Below are positions 24,368-32,351 of a DNA stretch of 39,091 bases, piece after piece. Both the position numbers and the translations under genes were made by a program. Origin of the DNA: a virus; IMG/VR virus record IMGVR_UViG_3300032163_000886, positions 1 through 39,091 of that record; one strand, 5' to 3'. The first letter of the stretch is position 1; each line of letters starts with the position of its first letter. Below the pieces are notes generated by a model. That model was not told the origin of the DNA, ran no database searches, and worked only from the letters and a program-made list of their open reading frames with translations.

Positions 24368-25652
24368 TTTCCTTCTCCACCATTAGCAACGGCTCTATAA
24401 AGTCCCTGAAAACAGCATCAGTATTGCGCTGAGTGCGGACCCAAGTTTTTGCCCTAAGTACCTTATCGTTATCTATGTAGTAACGAAGAGCTTTTGCAAT
24501 ATCCTCATAGTGGCCATTAACATTGCTATGATTAGTATTAATTTCGCCATCAAAGCCACCCATATCAATGTTGGCTCCGTCAAACTGCTTATAAAGGGCA
24601 TTGGTACCATAGATTTGCCTGAACGGTGCAAAGTCATGATTCAAGATGCAGAAATTACCTTTAAGCATAGCTTCTTGAGCAATTAAAGAATATGTTTCGC
24701 TTTTACTGGCCAGCAAGAAAACATTCGATAAAGTAAATAAATCTAAGACGATGTCATGCGAAACTTCCATAGAGGCTAAATCATCAAATTCAGAAATAAA
24801 AGTTACACACTCAGGCGCACCTAAATCATTAGCTAGAGTTTTTAGGTCTTCGCGGTAGATAACTTTATCGTCACCTGTTGACTGAAAATCACAGACCACT
24901 AAATGAGCCGATAAACCAATCGATTTACAAGCCGCAACTAAACGTACATTAGCTTCAGCATATTTACCGCGGTCTAACCTAATCGGTAATACCATCAAAA
25001 CCTGCACATCACCTAAATGTTTCTCGTCATAAAGCCGCTGAACTAGAGGATGCATCCCCTCTACGGGGTCAGTTGAATGCGGCACTTCAACAATTTCATT
25101 CTCTTCAAAGTTAAAGTTGCGAGCCACTCGCGGGATATCATAGGCATTAGGATAAGCAATTATTGAATTGGGAAAGGGCGAATTTAGGGCTTCAGCATAC
25201 TTCTCGCCGTACATGCTGCGCTCTTTACCGATAATAGTCGGGTTAGTGGCTGAGTGAATCCAGTGAACCCAGCGGATTGAAGGACGGTCCGTAGCCAAAC
25301 GACGCGCTGCAAGGTTAAGTACCGTGTAATCAGGTAAGAAGATAAGGTCATGAGTAATAACAACAGCATTGTCAGGTAAAACACTAGTAAGCTGGTCGTA
25401 GGCCAATCCCACTGTCTCATCGATATTCTGAGCCTGGTCATTAGGGCCATGCAGAGCAAAAGGATATAAATATTTAGTTTCTGTAGTTGCATAAATTTCA
25501 TCATCGGTCTCCCATCCCTCACAAGCAATAAGTACAGGATTATATCCTGCTCTCTTCATCATCTTAATTTGTTCTTTTACAACTATTATCGGAGAAAATG
25601 ACTTCAAATAAGTACTAAAGTTGGTCAACAAATAAATATCCTTAGACATCAT
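24333..25652 (-). CDS. GT4 glycosyltransferase
   Basis: A 439-residue GT-B enzyme, the first gene of the sugar cassette in transcription order. VVKEQIKMMKRAGYNPVLIA (about residues 25-44) is the N-terminal half; VLMVLPIRLDRGKYAEANVR (about residues 214-233) begins the donor half; FLLASKSETYSLIAQEAMLKG (about residues 313-333) contains the EX7E motif of GT4. Residues 190-200 contain VPHSTDPVEG. Its start overlaps the HNH gene by 11 nt; ATG 25652 and ATG 25649 are both possible. Function: sugar transfer, substrate unknown. Confidence 0.85.
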   Translation of the reverse strand: MMSKDIYLLTNFSTYLKSFSPIIVVKEQIKMMKRAGYNPVLIACEGWETDDEIYATTETKYLYPFALHGPNDQAQNIDETVGLAYDQLTSVLPDNAVVITHDLIFLPDYTVLNLAARRLATDRPSIRWVHWIHSATNPTIIGKERSMYGEKYAEALNSPFPNSIIAYPNAYDIPRVARNFNFEENEIVEVPHSTDPVEGMHPLVQRLYDEKHLGDVQVLMVLPIRLDRGKYAEANVRLVAACKSIGLSAHLVVCDFQSTGDDKVIYREDLKTLANDLGAPECVTFISEFDDLASMEVSHDIVLDLFTLSNVFLLASKSETYSLIAQEAMLKGNFCILNHDFAPFRQIYGTNALYKQFDGANIDMGGFDGEINTNHSNVNGHYEDIAKALRYYIDNDKVLRAKTWVRTQRNTDAVFRDFIEPLLMVEKENGLTQQNDTQI

Positions 25653-26088
25653 TTAATACCGCAAATTCTTTATGGAGTTTCTTCGCTTCATTATTGTATG
25701 CTTCAGCAGCTTCTTTTGCAGTATGATAAGTCCCGACAATCTTATTATTTATTTTAGTTCGAAAAGTACTTCTATCATTCCTAATAGACACACCCTTATA
25801 GCCTATTTTATTATTTCTCTGAACACCCTTATTATAATTATTCTGACTAGCAGTACAGATTCGTAAATTAGCTCGCCTATTATCCAGTTTATTGCCATTA
25901 ATGTGGTCGGTTTGCTTGTCCGCAGGTGTCCCTACGATTAGGCGATGCATCCACTCTCGCCTACTACCGTTTCGGCGAGCAGCATAAGTCCCCGTAAACA
26001 TCCACTTCCATTGATTCAACCACTCAAAGTCTGCTTTATCTATTAGTGCAAATTTGCCTTGAGTCAACTTTATTTTAGCCATTACCAT
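25642..26088 (-). CDS. HNH homing-type endonuclease with AP2 domain
   Basis: A 148-residue DNA nuclease. HRLIVGTPADKQTDHINGN (about residues 47-65) gives the H-DH core, then DNRRANLRICTASQNNYN supplies the final Asn of the HNH site. GYKGVSIRNDRSTFRTKINN (about residues 90-109) opens an AP2 DNA-binding domain. This architecture is common in free-standing phage homing nucleases. The start ATG 26088 is chosen over a TTG two codons upstream. It sits between a head-surface gene and the sugar cassette, and 11 nt overlap the GT4 gene. It may have been inserted next to an older promoter (ACCATTG at 26105). Confidence 0.85.
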   Translation of the reverse strand: MVMAKIKLTQGKFALIDKADFEWLNQWKWMFTGTYAARRNGSRREWMHRLIVGTPADKQTDHINGNKLDNRRANLRICTASQNNYNKGVQRNNKIGYKGVSIRNDRSTFRTKINNKIVGTYHTAKEAAEAYNNEAKKLHKEFAVLNDV

Positions 26089-26150
26089 GAACAATAAACC
26101 TAGTCAATGGTTTATGTCAACCACTTTAGAGAATATTGCTGTGGAAAAGT

Positions 26151-26486
26151 CTACTCTTCGCGGTAGTTCACTGAAACGAAATAATTGACTCCACCAAAGA
26201 CAGCTGTACATTTTAACGGTGAATTTCTAAGTCCTGTTATGTAAAGAGGAACATACCCTGGCTGCTGAACCGCATAAGTAACAGATATTGTATTACCGTC
26301 AATAATTAGCCGAAGCTCGCCTGAGGTAGCTGAGGTAGCAATGTAAACGCCTTTGATGGCTAGCTTAGTCCCGCTAGTGGGCGTAAGAATGGTGGCATTA
26401 GTTTGGTCAGCCTCGTACTCATTAGTAAAGGTTGTATCAAAATCCTGAGCGTTGCCGATGGCTGTTAATGATTTATAGTTGCTCAT
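26151..26486 (-). CDS. Small phage virion/decoration protein, unknown
   Basis: A 111-residue, beta-rich protein with SGTKLAIKGVYIATSATSGE (about residues 38-57) and a Tyr/Val-rich end (VNYFVSVNYREE). It resembles small head-decoration or fibre proteins that follow the capsid gene, but no diagnostic motif is present. The start ATG follows AATAAGGAGAATATT. A GC-rich hairpin lies just upstream in the 59-nt gap. Confidence 0.6.
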   Translation of the reverse strand: MSNYKSLTAIGNAQDFDTTFTNEYEADQTNATILTPTSGTKLAIKGVYIATSATSGELRLIIDGNTISVTYAVQQPGYVPLYITGLRNSPLKCTAVFGGVNYFVSVNYREE

Positions 26487-26510
26487 AATATTCTCCTTAT
26501 TTAGTTTAAA

Positions 26511-26534
26511 GAGGGCGGACGAATTGCCGCCCTC
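26511..26534 (-). terminator. GC-rich hairpin after head-surface gene
   Basis: On the minus strand GAGGGCGG pairs with CCGCCCTC around an 8-nt loop, followed by TTTAAAC. It begins just after the stop of the gene at 26546. The T-tract is short, so partial termination or mRNA end protection is possible. Confidence 0.45.
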
Positions 26535-26545
26535 GCATCACACTA

Positions 26546-27382
26546 CTACGGAGTAGTGGTTGTAGACGTAGACGTGCTGCTTGTAGATGTCGACGTTGAG
26601 CTGGTTGAGACAGAAGTACTTGAGGTACTTGAACTAGTCGAACTAGTCGAAGTCGTAATCGTTGAAGTAGACGTTGAAGTACTCGTAGACGAGGTTGAAG
26701 TCGTAAAGATGTACTCTGGCTGGTCGTTAAGAACCGTACCGTCAGACCAGTTATCGTAGGTGTAAGCTATGATGAAATTTAAAGTCCCATCAGGGGCCGT
26801 TGCGGGCGTAATGAGGTTTTTCTCAAGATAGGTATTGTCTGCAACAACTGTTGGAGCGGCCTGAACCGTTAAAGCTCCATAAGCTGTGGTATTGGTGTAA
26901 ACCTTAACGGTTGTGTTTTGTGGGAACAAACGGTGTCTAATGCCAAGTTTGTTCTGATAACCAACCGAAAAAGTACCGCCAGTACCAAGTTGTGGTTCGA
27001 TTACTATTTGGGTAACACGAGCAAAAGCGTTGACACCGTTGATGGTACCAGTAGCTCCTGATGTGGTTCGAAAACTCTCTGTAATGGTTTTGCCTTCAGA
27101 GTTCACCCCAGTAATCTGGACGCGCGAATCATTAACATCGCCAGCCGTACCGCCAACTACTACTCGAAGCGCACGAGGCACATCGGGATTAGTAATCCCA
27201 GTTGTTACGGTCTGAGTTGCTAATGAACCATTGATGGCAGCGTGAACTGCCGTGCTAGAAGCTCCCGCTACTAGCTTCTGGGTTTCCGTATACCCAAAAG
27301 TCGTATTGTAGAGATTCTTGTAATGTAGTGTGCCGAAGGTCGCTCTCCGTTGGAACGGCCAAGTAGCGTCGGTTATTGCCAT
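26546..27382 (-). CDS. Head-surface protein with Ser/Thr mucin-like C-terminal tail
   Basis: A 278-residue protein. The first 225 residues are a beta-rich structural domain (ALRVVVGGTAGDVNDSRVQI around residues 71-90, then TQIVIEPQLGTGGTFSVGYQ) that fits a head fibre or decoration. Residues about 227-278 are a Ser/Thr tail (FTTSTSSTSTSTSTSTITTS...). The tail should extend from the virion surface. The start follows GAAAGGATTTTTCT. Its neighbour upstream is the major capsid gene, consistent with a head protein. The tail is the second shortest of three such blocks in the window and may be a glycan acceptor. Confidence 0.7.
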   Translation of the reverse strand: MAITDATWPFQRRATFGTLHYKNLYNTTFGYTETQKLVAGASSTAVHAAINGSLATQTVTTGITNPDVPRALRVVVGGTAGDVNDSRVQITGVNSEGKTITESFRTTSGATGTINGVNAFARVTQIVIEPQLGTGGTFSVGYQNKLGIRHRLFPQNTTVKVYTNTTAYGALTVQAAPTVVADNTYLEKNLITPATAPDGTLNFIIAYTYDNWSDGTVLNDQPEYIFTTSTSSTSTSTSTSTITTSTSSTSSSTSSTSVSTSSTSTSTSSTSTSTTTTP

Positions 27383-27396
27383 AGAAAAATCCTTTC

Positions 27397-27438
27397 CTAG
27401 GGGGATACGGTCCCGCTAATGCGAGACCAGACCCCTAG
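27397..27438 (-). other. Long stem-loop between capsid and head-surface gene
   Basis: CTAGGGG (27397-27403) pairs with CCCCTAG (27432-27438), with an inner stem GGTC-C-CGC/GCG-A-GACC and a TAAT loop. It is followed on the minus strand by a ribosome site, with no T-tract, so transcript processing or stability is more likely than termination. Confidence 0.5.
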
Positions 27439-27454
27439 TGTTTATCAACTATTT

Positions 27455-28390
27455 CTAGCTGTTGTCGCCCTTACTTCCGTAAGTACCACGCCAACCTGAG
27501 AAGCCAACGCTATGACGAACTTCCACCTTCCACTTAGCGGATGATGTATCGAAGTCATAGAATGGACCGTCCAGGCCGCGGTCTATGCGGCTGAAGAAGT
27601 TCAATTGATGAATTGAGCTGTCAAGTAAGAACCAAGCAGTATCGCTACCACCGGTTGAAGCTGAGCCAAGCCAGTCCCAAACAATGAGCTTGACAACACC
27701 TTGGTAGGGGTTGATGTCATTGTTGGCTGTGCCGACTCGTCCTGAACTGTTAAGTAGAATACGAGCTTCCTTATCAAGCGCAGGCGCTACGATTAACGTA
27801 TCTGCCTTACACATGTAAAGTTGACCTTTGTGGTCAAGGGTTGAGCGCATCCCAACTAAACCAGTCTCCAGTGAACTTTCGTTCAAGTCGCTAGTTGTGT
27901 AGTTAGACTGCGTTGCTCCGCCATCCTCACGGGTGTGGGCGTTAGAGAATAGTGCTAACGCATCACCTGAAGTGAAGGTTGAAACACCACCACCACCAGC
28001 CGTAAAGCCGTAGTTGAAGATGTGAGCCATCATTTCTTCCTGGGTGCGAATCTTAGCCTTAGCTAAGTTAGCGGGTTTGCGAAGAATGACATTGAATTGG
28101 TCGTCTTCCCACAGGGTTTTCTGGACAGCAGTACCAAGAGCGTCGTCAACATGAGTATAAGTCACGTCGAAGCCTTGGACTTCGTCCTCATAGCTGATTG
28201 CTTGTCCCTCAGTACGACGGACTAGCTTACTCAAGCCAGAAGCAGAACTATCTTTTTCAATATTCCTGCTAGAAGTCTCCATGTGGAATATGGTCGGACC
28301 AACCGTAGACAGAATCTTTAACTCGTCACCGTAAATTTTACGGAAACGAGGGTCAAGGATATCTGCCCACTGTGATGAAGTAGATGCCAT
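27455..28390 (-). CDS. Major capsid protein (HK97 fold)
   Basis: A 311-residue protein with HK97-fold character. The N-terminal SSQWADILDPRFRKIYGDEL is an N-arm, and ISYEDEVQGFDVTYTHVDDA (about residues 65-84) is the E-loop area. LALFSNAHTREDGGA and TLIVAPALDKEARILLNSS follow the usual capsid pattern of P-domain helices and strands. It directly follows the scaffold and decoration genes, and its length is normal for a T-number-7-like capsid subunit. The start follows GAAAGGAAACATTTAA. Identity inferred from fold pattern and gene order; confidence high. Confidence 0.88.
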   Translation of the reverse strand: MASTSSQWADILDPRFRKIYGDELKILSTVGPTIFHMETSSRNIEKDSSASGLSKLVRRTEGQAISYEDEVQGFDVTYTHVDDALGTAVQKTLWEDDQFNVILRKPANLAKAKIRTQEEMMAHIFNYGFTAGGGGVSTFTSGDALALFSNAHTREDGGATQSNYTTSDLNESSLETGLVGMRSTLDHKGQLYMCKADTLIVAPALDKEARILLNSSGRVGTANNDINPYQGVVKLIVWDWLGSASTGGSDTAWFLLDSSIHQLNFFSRIDRGLDGPFYDFDTSSAKWKVEVRHSVGFSGWRGTYGSKGDNS

Positions 28391-28410
28391 TTAAATGTTT
28401 CCTTTCAATC

Positions 28411-28893
28411 TTATTGGCCGCCAGTACTAGTTGTGAATACGCTCTCTTGAACCATGAATAGGCCATATGTAGTATCGCCTTTAACAGGGTCAATTTGAGG
28501 ATTGTATTCCAAACAAACTAGTTGACCGCTGGTACCTGTGGTGGACGTGTCGACCAACTGCGCCCCTGTTGCACCAATCAAATCGAATTTTGTTCCGACC
28601 TGAGTAGCTGCAAAAGTGGTACCACTATTATCGTTCTTTAGTAAATAGGTCATGTTGGGGTCAATACAAACTTGCACAGCAACTGTTCCAGTTGTACCTG
28701 TGACGGTTTGAAGCGCCATCCCGACTAGAAGCTGAGTAGCGACAGAACTATTAGTAACGCGGCCGCTTCCATCGAAGTATACAAAGTCACCTGCCGTTAT
28801 GGTTACACCATTGGTAACGACAAAAGTATGCTGTGAAAAGTTTGAACGGCCATCAAGACGACCTCGAACAATGCTCGAGATATCGAGTGCCAT
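28411..28893 (-). CDS. Head decoration-like protein
   Basis: A 160-residue beta-rich protein (TFVVTNGVTITAGDFVYFDG around residues 23-42 and LLVGMALQTVTGTTGTVAVQ around 55-74). The alternating strands resemble Dec- or gpD-like capsid cementing proteins (trimeric beta structure). The start follows TTTAAGGAGTTTGTT. It lies between the scaffold and the major capsid gene, a common location for decoration proteins. No enzymatic motifs. Confidence 0.7.
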   Translation of the reverse strand: MALDISSIVRGRLDGRSNFSQHTFVVTNGVTITAGDFVYFDGSGRVTNSSVATQLLVGMALQTVTGTTGTVAVQVCIDPNMTYLLKNDNSGTTFAATQVGTKFDLIGATGAQLVDTSTTGTSGQLVCLEYNPQIDPVKGDTTYGLFMVQESVFTTSTGGQ

Positions 28894-28908
28894 AACAAAC
28901 TCCTTAAA

Positions 28909-29766
28909 TTATTTAACGTGGGGTTCGAGTTCGGCTATGATTTCCGCATCCGTTTTATTAGGATACATTAATCTATTAACGGCGAGCATTTGGTCAGTAA
29001 CCTTAGACTTTTTAACCTGCTTAACAGCTGATGAAGTCTTGGTTATGGCTGCTTTGTTCTTCAAAGCAACACCAAGTTTAGTCTTATCATCTGGTTTGTC
29101 GGCAACAGATTGCCAACCCAGGTTCGACGCAACGCGAGTATATAGTTCCGAGCCGATTAATATCTGGTTTCTAGACAGATAATAACCCTGCAAAGCAGCG
29201 GCTTCGTCCTGAAATTTCTGATACTCTATTGGGTCATCAGTCTGAGGGTAAGACTTTTTAAACTCCGCAAAAGTTTTTTCAACGTCCTGATTAACTAACC
29301 GTTGTGCGTAAAGCAGGTTCGGGTCAATCGGGCCTTTGTTATCTGCGGACTTGTCTTCTGTGCCAGTATCCTTTGATTCTAATTGCGCGCGAAGAGTTTT
29401 GTTCTCGTCGGCAAGTCGCTTGCCTTCGTTACTGCTCTCGCGAATAGTAGATTCAAGACTACGGGCGTAGTCCTCAAGCGTATCGCCTTTAATATTAGGG
29501 AACTCTTTGACGAATTCGGAATCATCTTCATCGGAAGCGGTTTTATCCTCTTCCTCAGACTCATCTTCTTCGGCATCGGTGTCGGTTTTACCGTCATCGT
29601 CGCCAGCTTCTTCAGATTCTTCCTCGGTGCCTTCCGCCTCAGATGCTTCGTCCGTCTCTTTGTCAGAGCTTTCTACATCATCTTCGCCGTATTTGGCTTT
29701 CCGTAAATCCTCTTCGGTTACTTTTGTGTCGTCGTCAGCAACTGTTGTGTCGGCATTTTTTGCCAT
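28909..29766 (-). CDS. Capsid scaffolding protein
   Basis: A 285-residue, very acidic protein. Residues about 1-90 are Glu/Asp/Ser-rich (EEDLRKAKYGEDDVESSDKE) and the C-terminal part is helical with a short basic segment before KTDAEIIAELEPHVK. Charge pattern and position right before the capsid gene are typical of a scaffold or core protein. The start follows GAAGGAGTCACC. The opposite-strand frames in this region are reflections of the acidic codons. High confidence in role, moderate in exact type. Confidence 0.8.
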   Translation of the reverse strand: MAKNADTTVADDDTKVTEEDLRKAKYGEDDVESSDKETDEASEAEGTEEESEEAGDDDGKTDTDAEEDESEEEDKTASDEDDSEFVKEFPNIKGDTLEDYARSLESTIRESSNEGKRLADENKTLRAQLESKDTGTEDKSADNKGPIDPNLLYAQRLVNQDVEKTFAEFKKSYPQTDDPIEYQKFQDEAAALQGYYLSRNQILIGSELYTRVASNLGWQSVADKPDDKTKLGVALKNKAAITKTSSAVKQVKKSKVTDQMLAVNRLMYPNKTDAEIIAELEPHVK

Positions 29767-29806
29767 GGTGACTCCTTCGATTTTTTCTTAGGCCAGCGAA
29801 AACTGG

Positions 29807-29845
29807 TAGTTGGTCAGGAGGGGGTGGGCACCGCCTGAACAACTA
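29807..29845 (-). other. Stem-loop ahead of the scaffold gene
   Basis: TAGTTG-G-TCAGG (29807-29818) pairs with CCTGA-A-CAACTA (29834-29845), directly after the 82-residue gene stop. A second small stem (CCAG/CTGG) follows on the minus strand. Similar position to the two hairpins around the capsid gene. Confidence 0.45.
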
Positions 29846-30094
29846 TCAACCTTCCTCTTTATTGGCATCCTTGTAATTCTTCTTTAAAACTAGATGAAGC
29901 TGTTTGTAAGCATCAGCCCGTCCTTGATGTTTAGAGATAGTCACAATATCCGTCGGTAAAACCTCAACCAACTTGGTGGCTAAGTTTACCCGCTCTAACT
30001 CCATTAGCTTTTTAAAGGCTTTGTAAGAAACCGTATCGTACCAAAGTGCGAGAGCTTTGCGTTCTCCCACCGACAACTCCGCAATAGTGCTCAT
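29846..30094 (-). CDS. Small protein between portal and scaffold, unknown
   Basis: An 82-residue helical protein (SVGERKALALWYDTVSYKAF, then LMELERVNLATKLVEVLPTD). It lies between the portal and the scaffold, where small head-assembly proteins often sit. No ribosome site; the ATG at 30094 is 42 nt after a TAGACCATTG element, so a leaderless mRNA is likely. It has no recognised family. The stop is followed at once by a hairpin (29807-29845). Confidence 0.6.
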   Translation of the reverse strand: MSTIAELSVGERKALALWYDTVSYKAFKKLMELERVNLATKLVEVLPTDIVTISKHQGRADAYKQLHLVLKKNYKDANKEEG

Positions 30095-30136
30095 ACTTGA
30101 ACTCTATACATAAGATTTTTTAAATGCAATGGTCTA
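30095..30136 (-). promoter_or_regulatory. Late promoter 4 (TAGACCATTG, leaderless)
   Basis: TAGACCATTG (30127-30136), spacer, TAGAGT ending 6 nt before the ATG at 30094. TAG is the portal stop. Distance 42 nt. Confidence 0.65.
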
Positions 30137-32308
30137 CTTGCTTTCTGGATTAGCAAAATTGGTCGGTTGCAAATCAGCTACTTGAGCCTGCGGTTGACTG
30201 GTCTGGCCCGCGCCTAGAGCGAATGGTGCGCCCATGCCTGGCGATGGCACTTGCGGTGCGCCTGGAGTTAAACCAGCTGCTCCTAGGAGGTCAGCCGAAG
30301 CGCCCGTAGCGGGATTATTATCATGTTCCTGCATGATGTGGTCGGAGAATAGTTGCTTAATTTCATTGGGTAATTGTTGGAACTCAGCAGATTTGGTGTA
30401 CATCAAGTGAACTAGAGTGTGGTCCTCTGTAGCGTCTTCAGTCCCATCTAAAGGCTGGCCCGCGGCCATGACCATGTTCTCAGATTCGGCCAACATCATC
30501 ATATCTTTTCTACCAACCGGATTCTTGAGCCACTTATCAGGTTTAATGTTATTGACTTCCAGCAAGTCAGACTGCGCTCCAGCCAAATCCATGTTGGCCA
30601 TAGTTGCTGGATTAGATATAAATAGGCTAAATAGCTCGGTTTTCTTGGTTTGCTCAATAGCCTTGCTAACTGGAGTGAAAATATCGGCATCAACCGAGAT
30701 ATCAAAGCTACCTTCCAGGTATTTGGCCATTTCAGGCTTCAGAGTTAGCGCTGAATTACCCTTAACATCTTCCATCTTAAGCTGTTTCTTGCCGTCATCG
30801 GTAACAATGCTGAATTTCTTACCCTGAACGCTCATAGTACGGTAAACTGGCTCACCTTCTTCCTCGTCATCCTCTGTAATCTTCTCCATACGCGGCGTAC
30901 CATAGAAGAATTGGATATTACTCCACTTCAAGCGGCCCAAACGCACCACGGAGTCCATTTCGTTAGTAAAGGAAATCAGATTAATGCGCTTCAGGGAACT
31001 TTCTTTCAAAATAGCTGCTTCGGTAGCTGTACCACCAACATTTACACCCTGAATTCGGTCGTCAATACCCGTAGCCCGACGAATATCTTCCAATAAAATG
31101 TCTTCAGTCTTAAAGTAACCTGGTCCGACATCGCTCATCTGAACCTGTTCGATGGCTTGGCCAACAGCTTGGCCGTTAGTATCAACTGAAATTATGCGGC
31201 CAGGCTCCAGTACGGCCTCTTCCTCGTCCAAATCAAAGGAGTTATTGTGCAGGAAAGCACCCGAAACAATGATTTTCTGCCTATCCATGTTGATATTTCG
31301 AATCGACTTGCGCTCTTCAGATAACATATGGATAACGCGAGGTATGCCAATACCCCAGAAAATACCTGGCAGCCGATATTGATAATCAACTGCTACTGGC
31401 AGCTCTTTGTGCTTAGTCTGAAGTGGTGAATCGCAAATAGGAATGTTGTTAGCTACTACCCAGTAAGCATCAACTGAACGATTGAAGTAGTGTAGAATCT
31501 CCACATCTTGAGCCGTAACATCCTGAGGCAACTTAAAGTAGCTACGGTTATTAGTATCACCCCCCGCCCTAACCCATTCGGTATTGGCAAAACCAGGCTT
31601 ATTACCGTAAATGCGGTGAAATTCTTCAATATTTAAAATCTCACGGCGGAACATATCATTGGCTTCATCGATATGCTTGGCCTTTTCGTCAATATGAATA
31701 AACTCGTTGGGCACCCACTCGGTATAATCGTCATCGAAGTCGATGATTTCCTTGTCCTGGTACTTAATAGTGCCATCAGGATTAACCGAAACGGGGTCTT
31801 TAACTACTCGCTTATCAGTCCGCCAATAGTTCATTCGGAAAGCGGTACCCCGAATCGAAGCGCTTAGCTTAGATAGCCAGGCCTGGTAATCAAAGCCCGT
31901 GTTGTTCATGTTATAAGTCAGCACCGAATTAGCGAAGTCTTCGATAGGCTCATCAGAATCTTCAGTAGCTGTTAAATGGGGCCTGGCCTTACGCTCCACC
32001 GTTTCCTGGGACTGCGATTGAATGGCCGCAAACGCATCAGGCAGTTGTAAGTGAGAGTGCCAATCATCGGGGTCAATAATCGGCGTAACCATACCGTACT
32101 CTTTATCAGCCGCTTCCCAGTCTTTTTCAGCATCTAAGCGCGACGGAGCATCACGCAGCCAATACCAGCGTTGGTAGACTTGCCTCCGAATAGCTCGCCA
32201 GCGTTTATTAGGAACAAAAGTGTTGGGTAGACTAGCTTCAGGGTCGAGCAGGGTTTCGTTATTCTGGAGTTTTAAAATTTTCTCTTCAAGACTAGGGTCG
32301 TTTGCCAT
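30134..32308 (-). CDS. Portal protein
   Basis: A 724-residue portal. The large size suits podovirus-like portals (P22 type). N-terminal KRWRAIRRQVYQRWYWLRDA and the DPDDWHSHLQLPDAFAAIQS region (about residues 75-95) match the first helices of portals; LSEERKSIRNINMDRQKIIV (about residues 345-365) is the stem region; the C-terminal 60 residues are Pro/Gln/Gly-rich and probably barrel or disordered. The start lacks a ribosome site and lies 43 nt after a TAGACCATTG element overlapping the terL stop. It forms the DNA entry channel and binds the terminase. Identity rests on pattern, size and gene order. Confidence 0.85.
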   Translation of the reverse strand: MANDPSLEEKILKLQNNETLLDPEASLPNTFVPNKRWRAIRRQVYQRWYWLRDAPSRLDAEKDWEAADKEYGMVTPIIDPDDWHSHLQLPDAFAAIQSQSQETVERKARPHLTATEDSDEPIEDFANSVLTYNMNNTGFDYQAWLSKLSASIRGTAFRMNYWRTDKRVVKDPVSVNPDGTIKYQDKEIIDFDDDYTEWVPNEFIHIDEKAKHIDEANDMFRREILNIEEFHRIYGNKPGFANTEWVRAGGDTNNRSYFKLPQDVTAQDVEILHYFNRSVDAYWVVANNIPICDSPLQTKHKELPVAVDYQYRLPGIFWGIGIPRVIHMLSEERKSIRNINMDRQKIIVSGAFLHNNSFDLDEEEAVLEPGRIISVDTNGQAVGQAIEQVQMSDVGPGYFKTEDILLEDIRRATGIDDRIQGVNVGGTATEAAILKESSLKRINLISFTNEMDSVVRLGRLKWSNIQFFYGTPRMEKITEDDEEEGEPVYRTMSVQGKKFSIVTDDGKKQLKMEDVKGNSALTLKPEMAKYLEGSFDISVDADIFTPVSKAIEQTKKTELFSLFISNPATMANMDLAGAQSDLLEVNNIKPDKWLKNPVGRKDMMMLAESENMVMAAGQPLDGTEDATEDHTLVHLMYTKSAEFQQLPNEIKQLFSDHIMQEHDNNPATGASADLLGAAGLTPGAPQVPSPGMGAPFALGAGQTSQPQAQVADLQPTNFANPESK

Positions 32309-32351
32309 ACCCCTAACTAAAATACAAACCTAGTTATTTAACAATGGTCTA
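32309..32351 (-). promoter_or_regulatory. Late promoter 5 (TAGACCATTG, leaderless)
   Basis: TAGACCATTG (32342-32351), spacer, TTAGTT or TTTAGT ending 6-7 nt before the portal ATG at 32308. TAG is the terL stop. Distance 43 nt. Confidence 0.65.

Noticed and set aside
29507-29791. Ser-rich antisense frame across the scaffold gene
   Set aside because: Reflects the acidic codons of the scaffold on the other strand.
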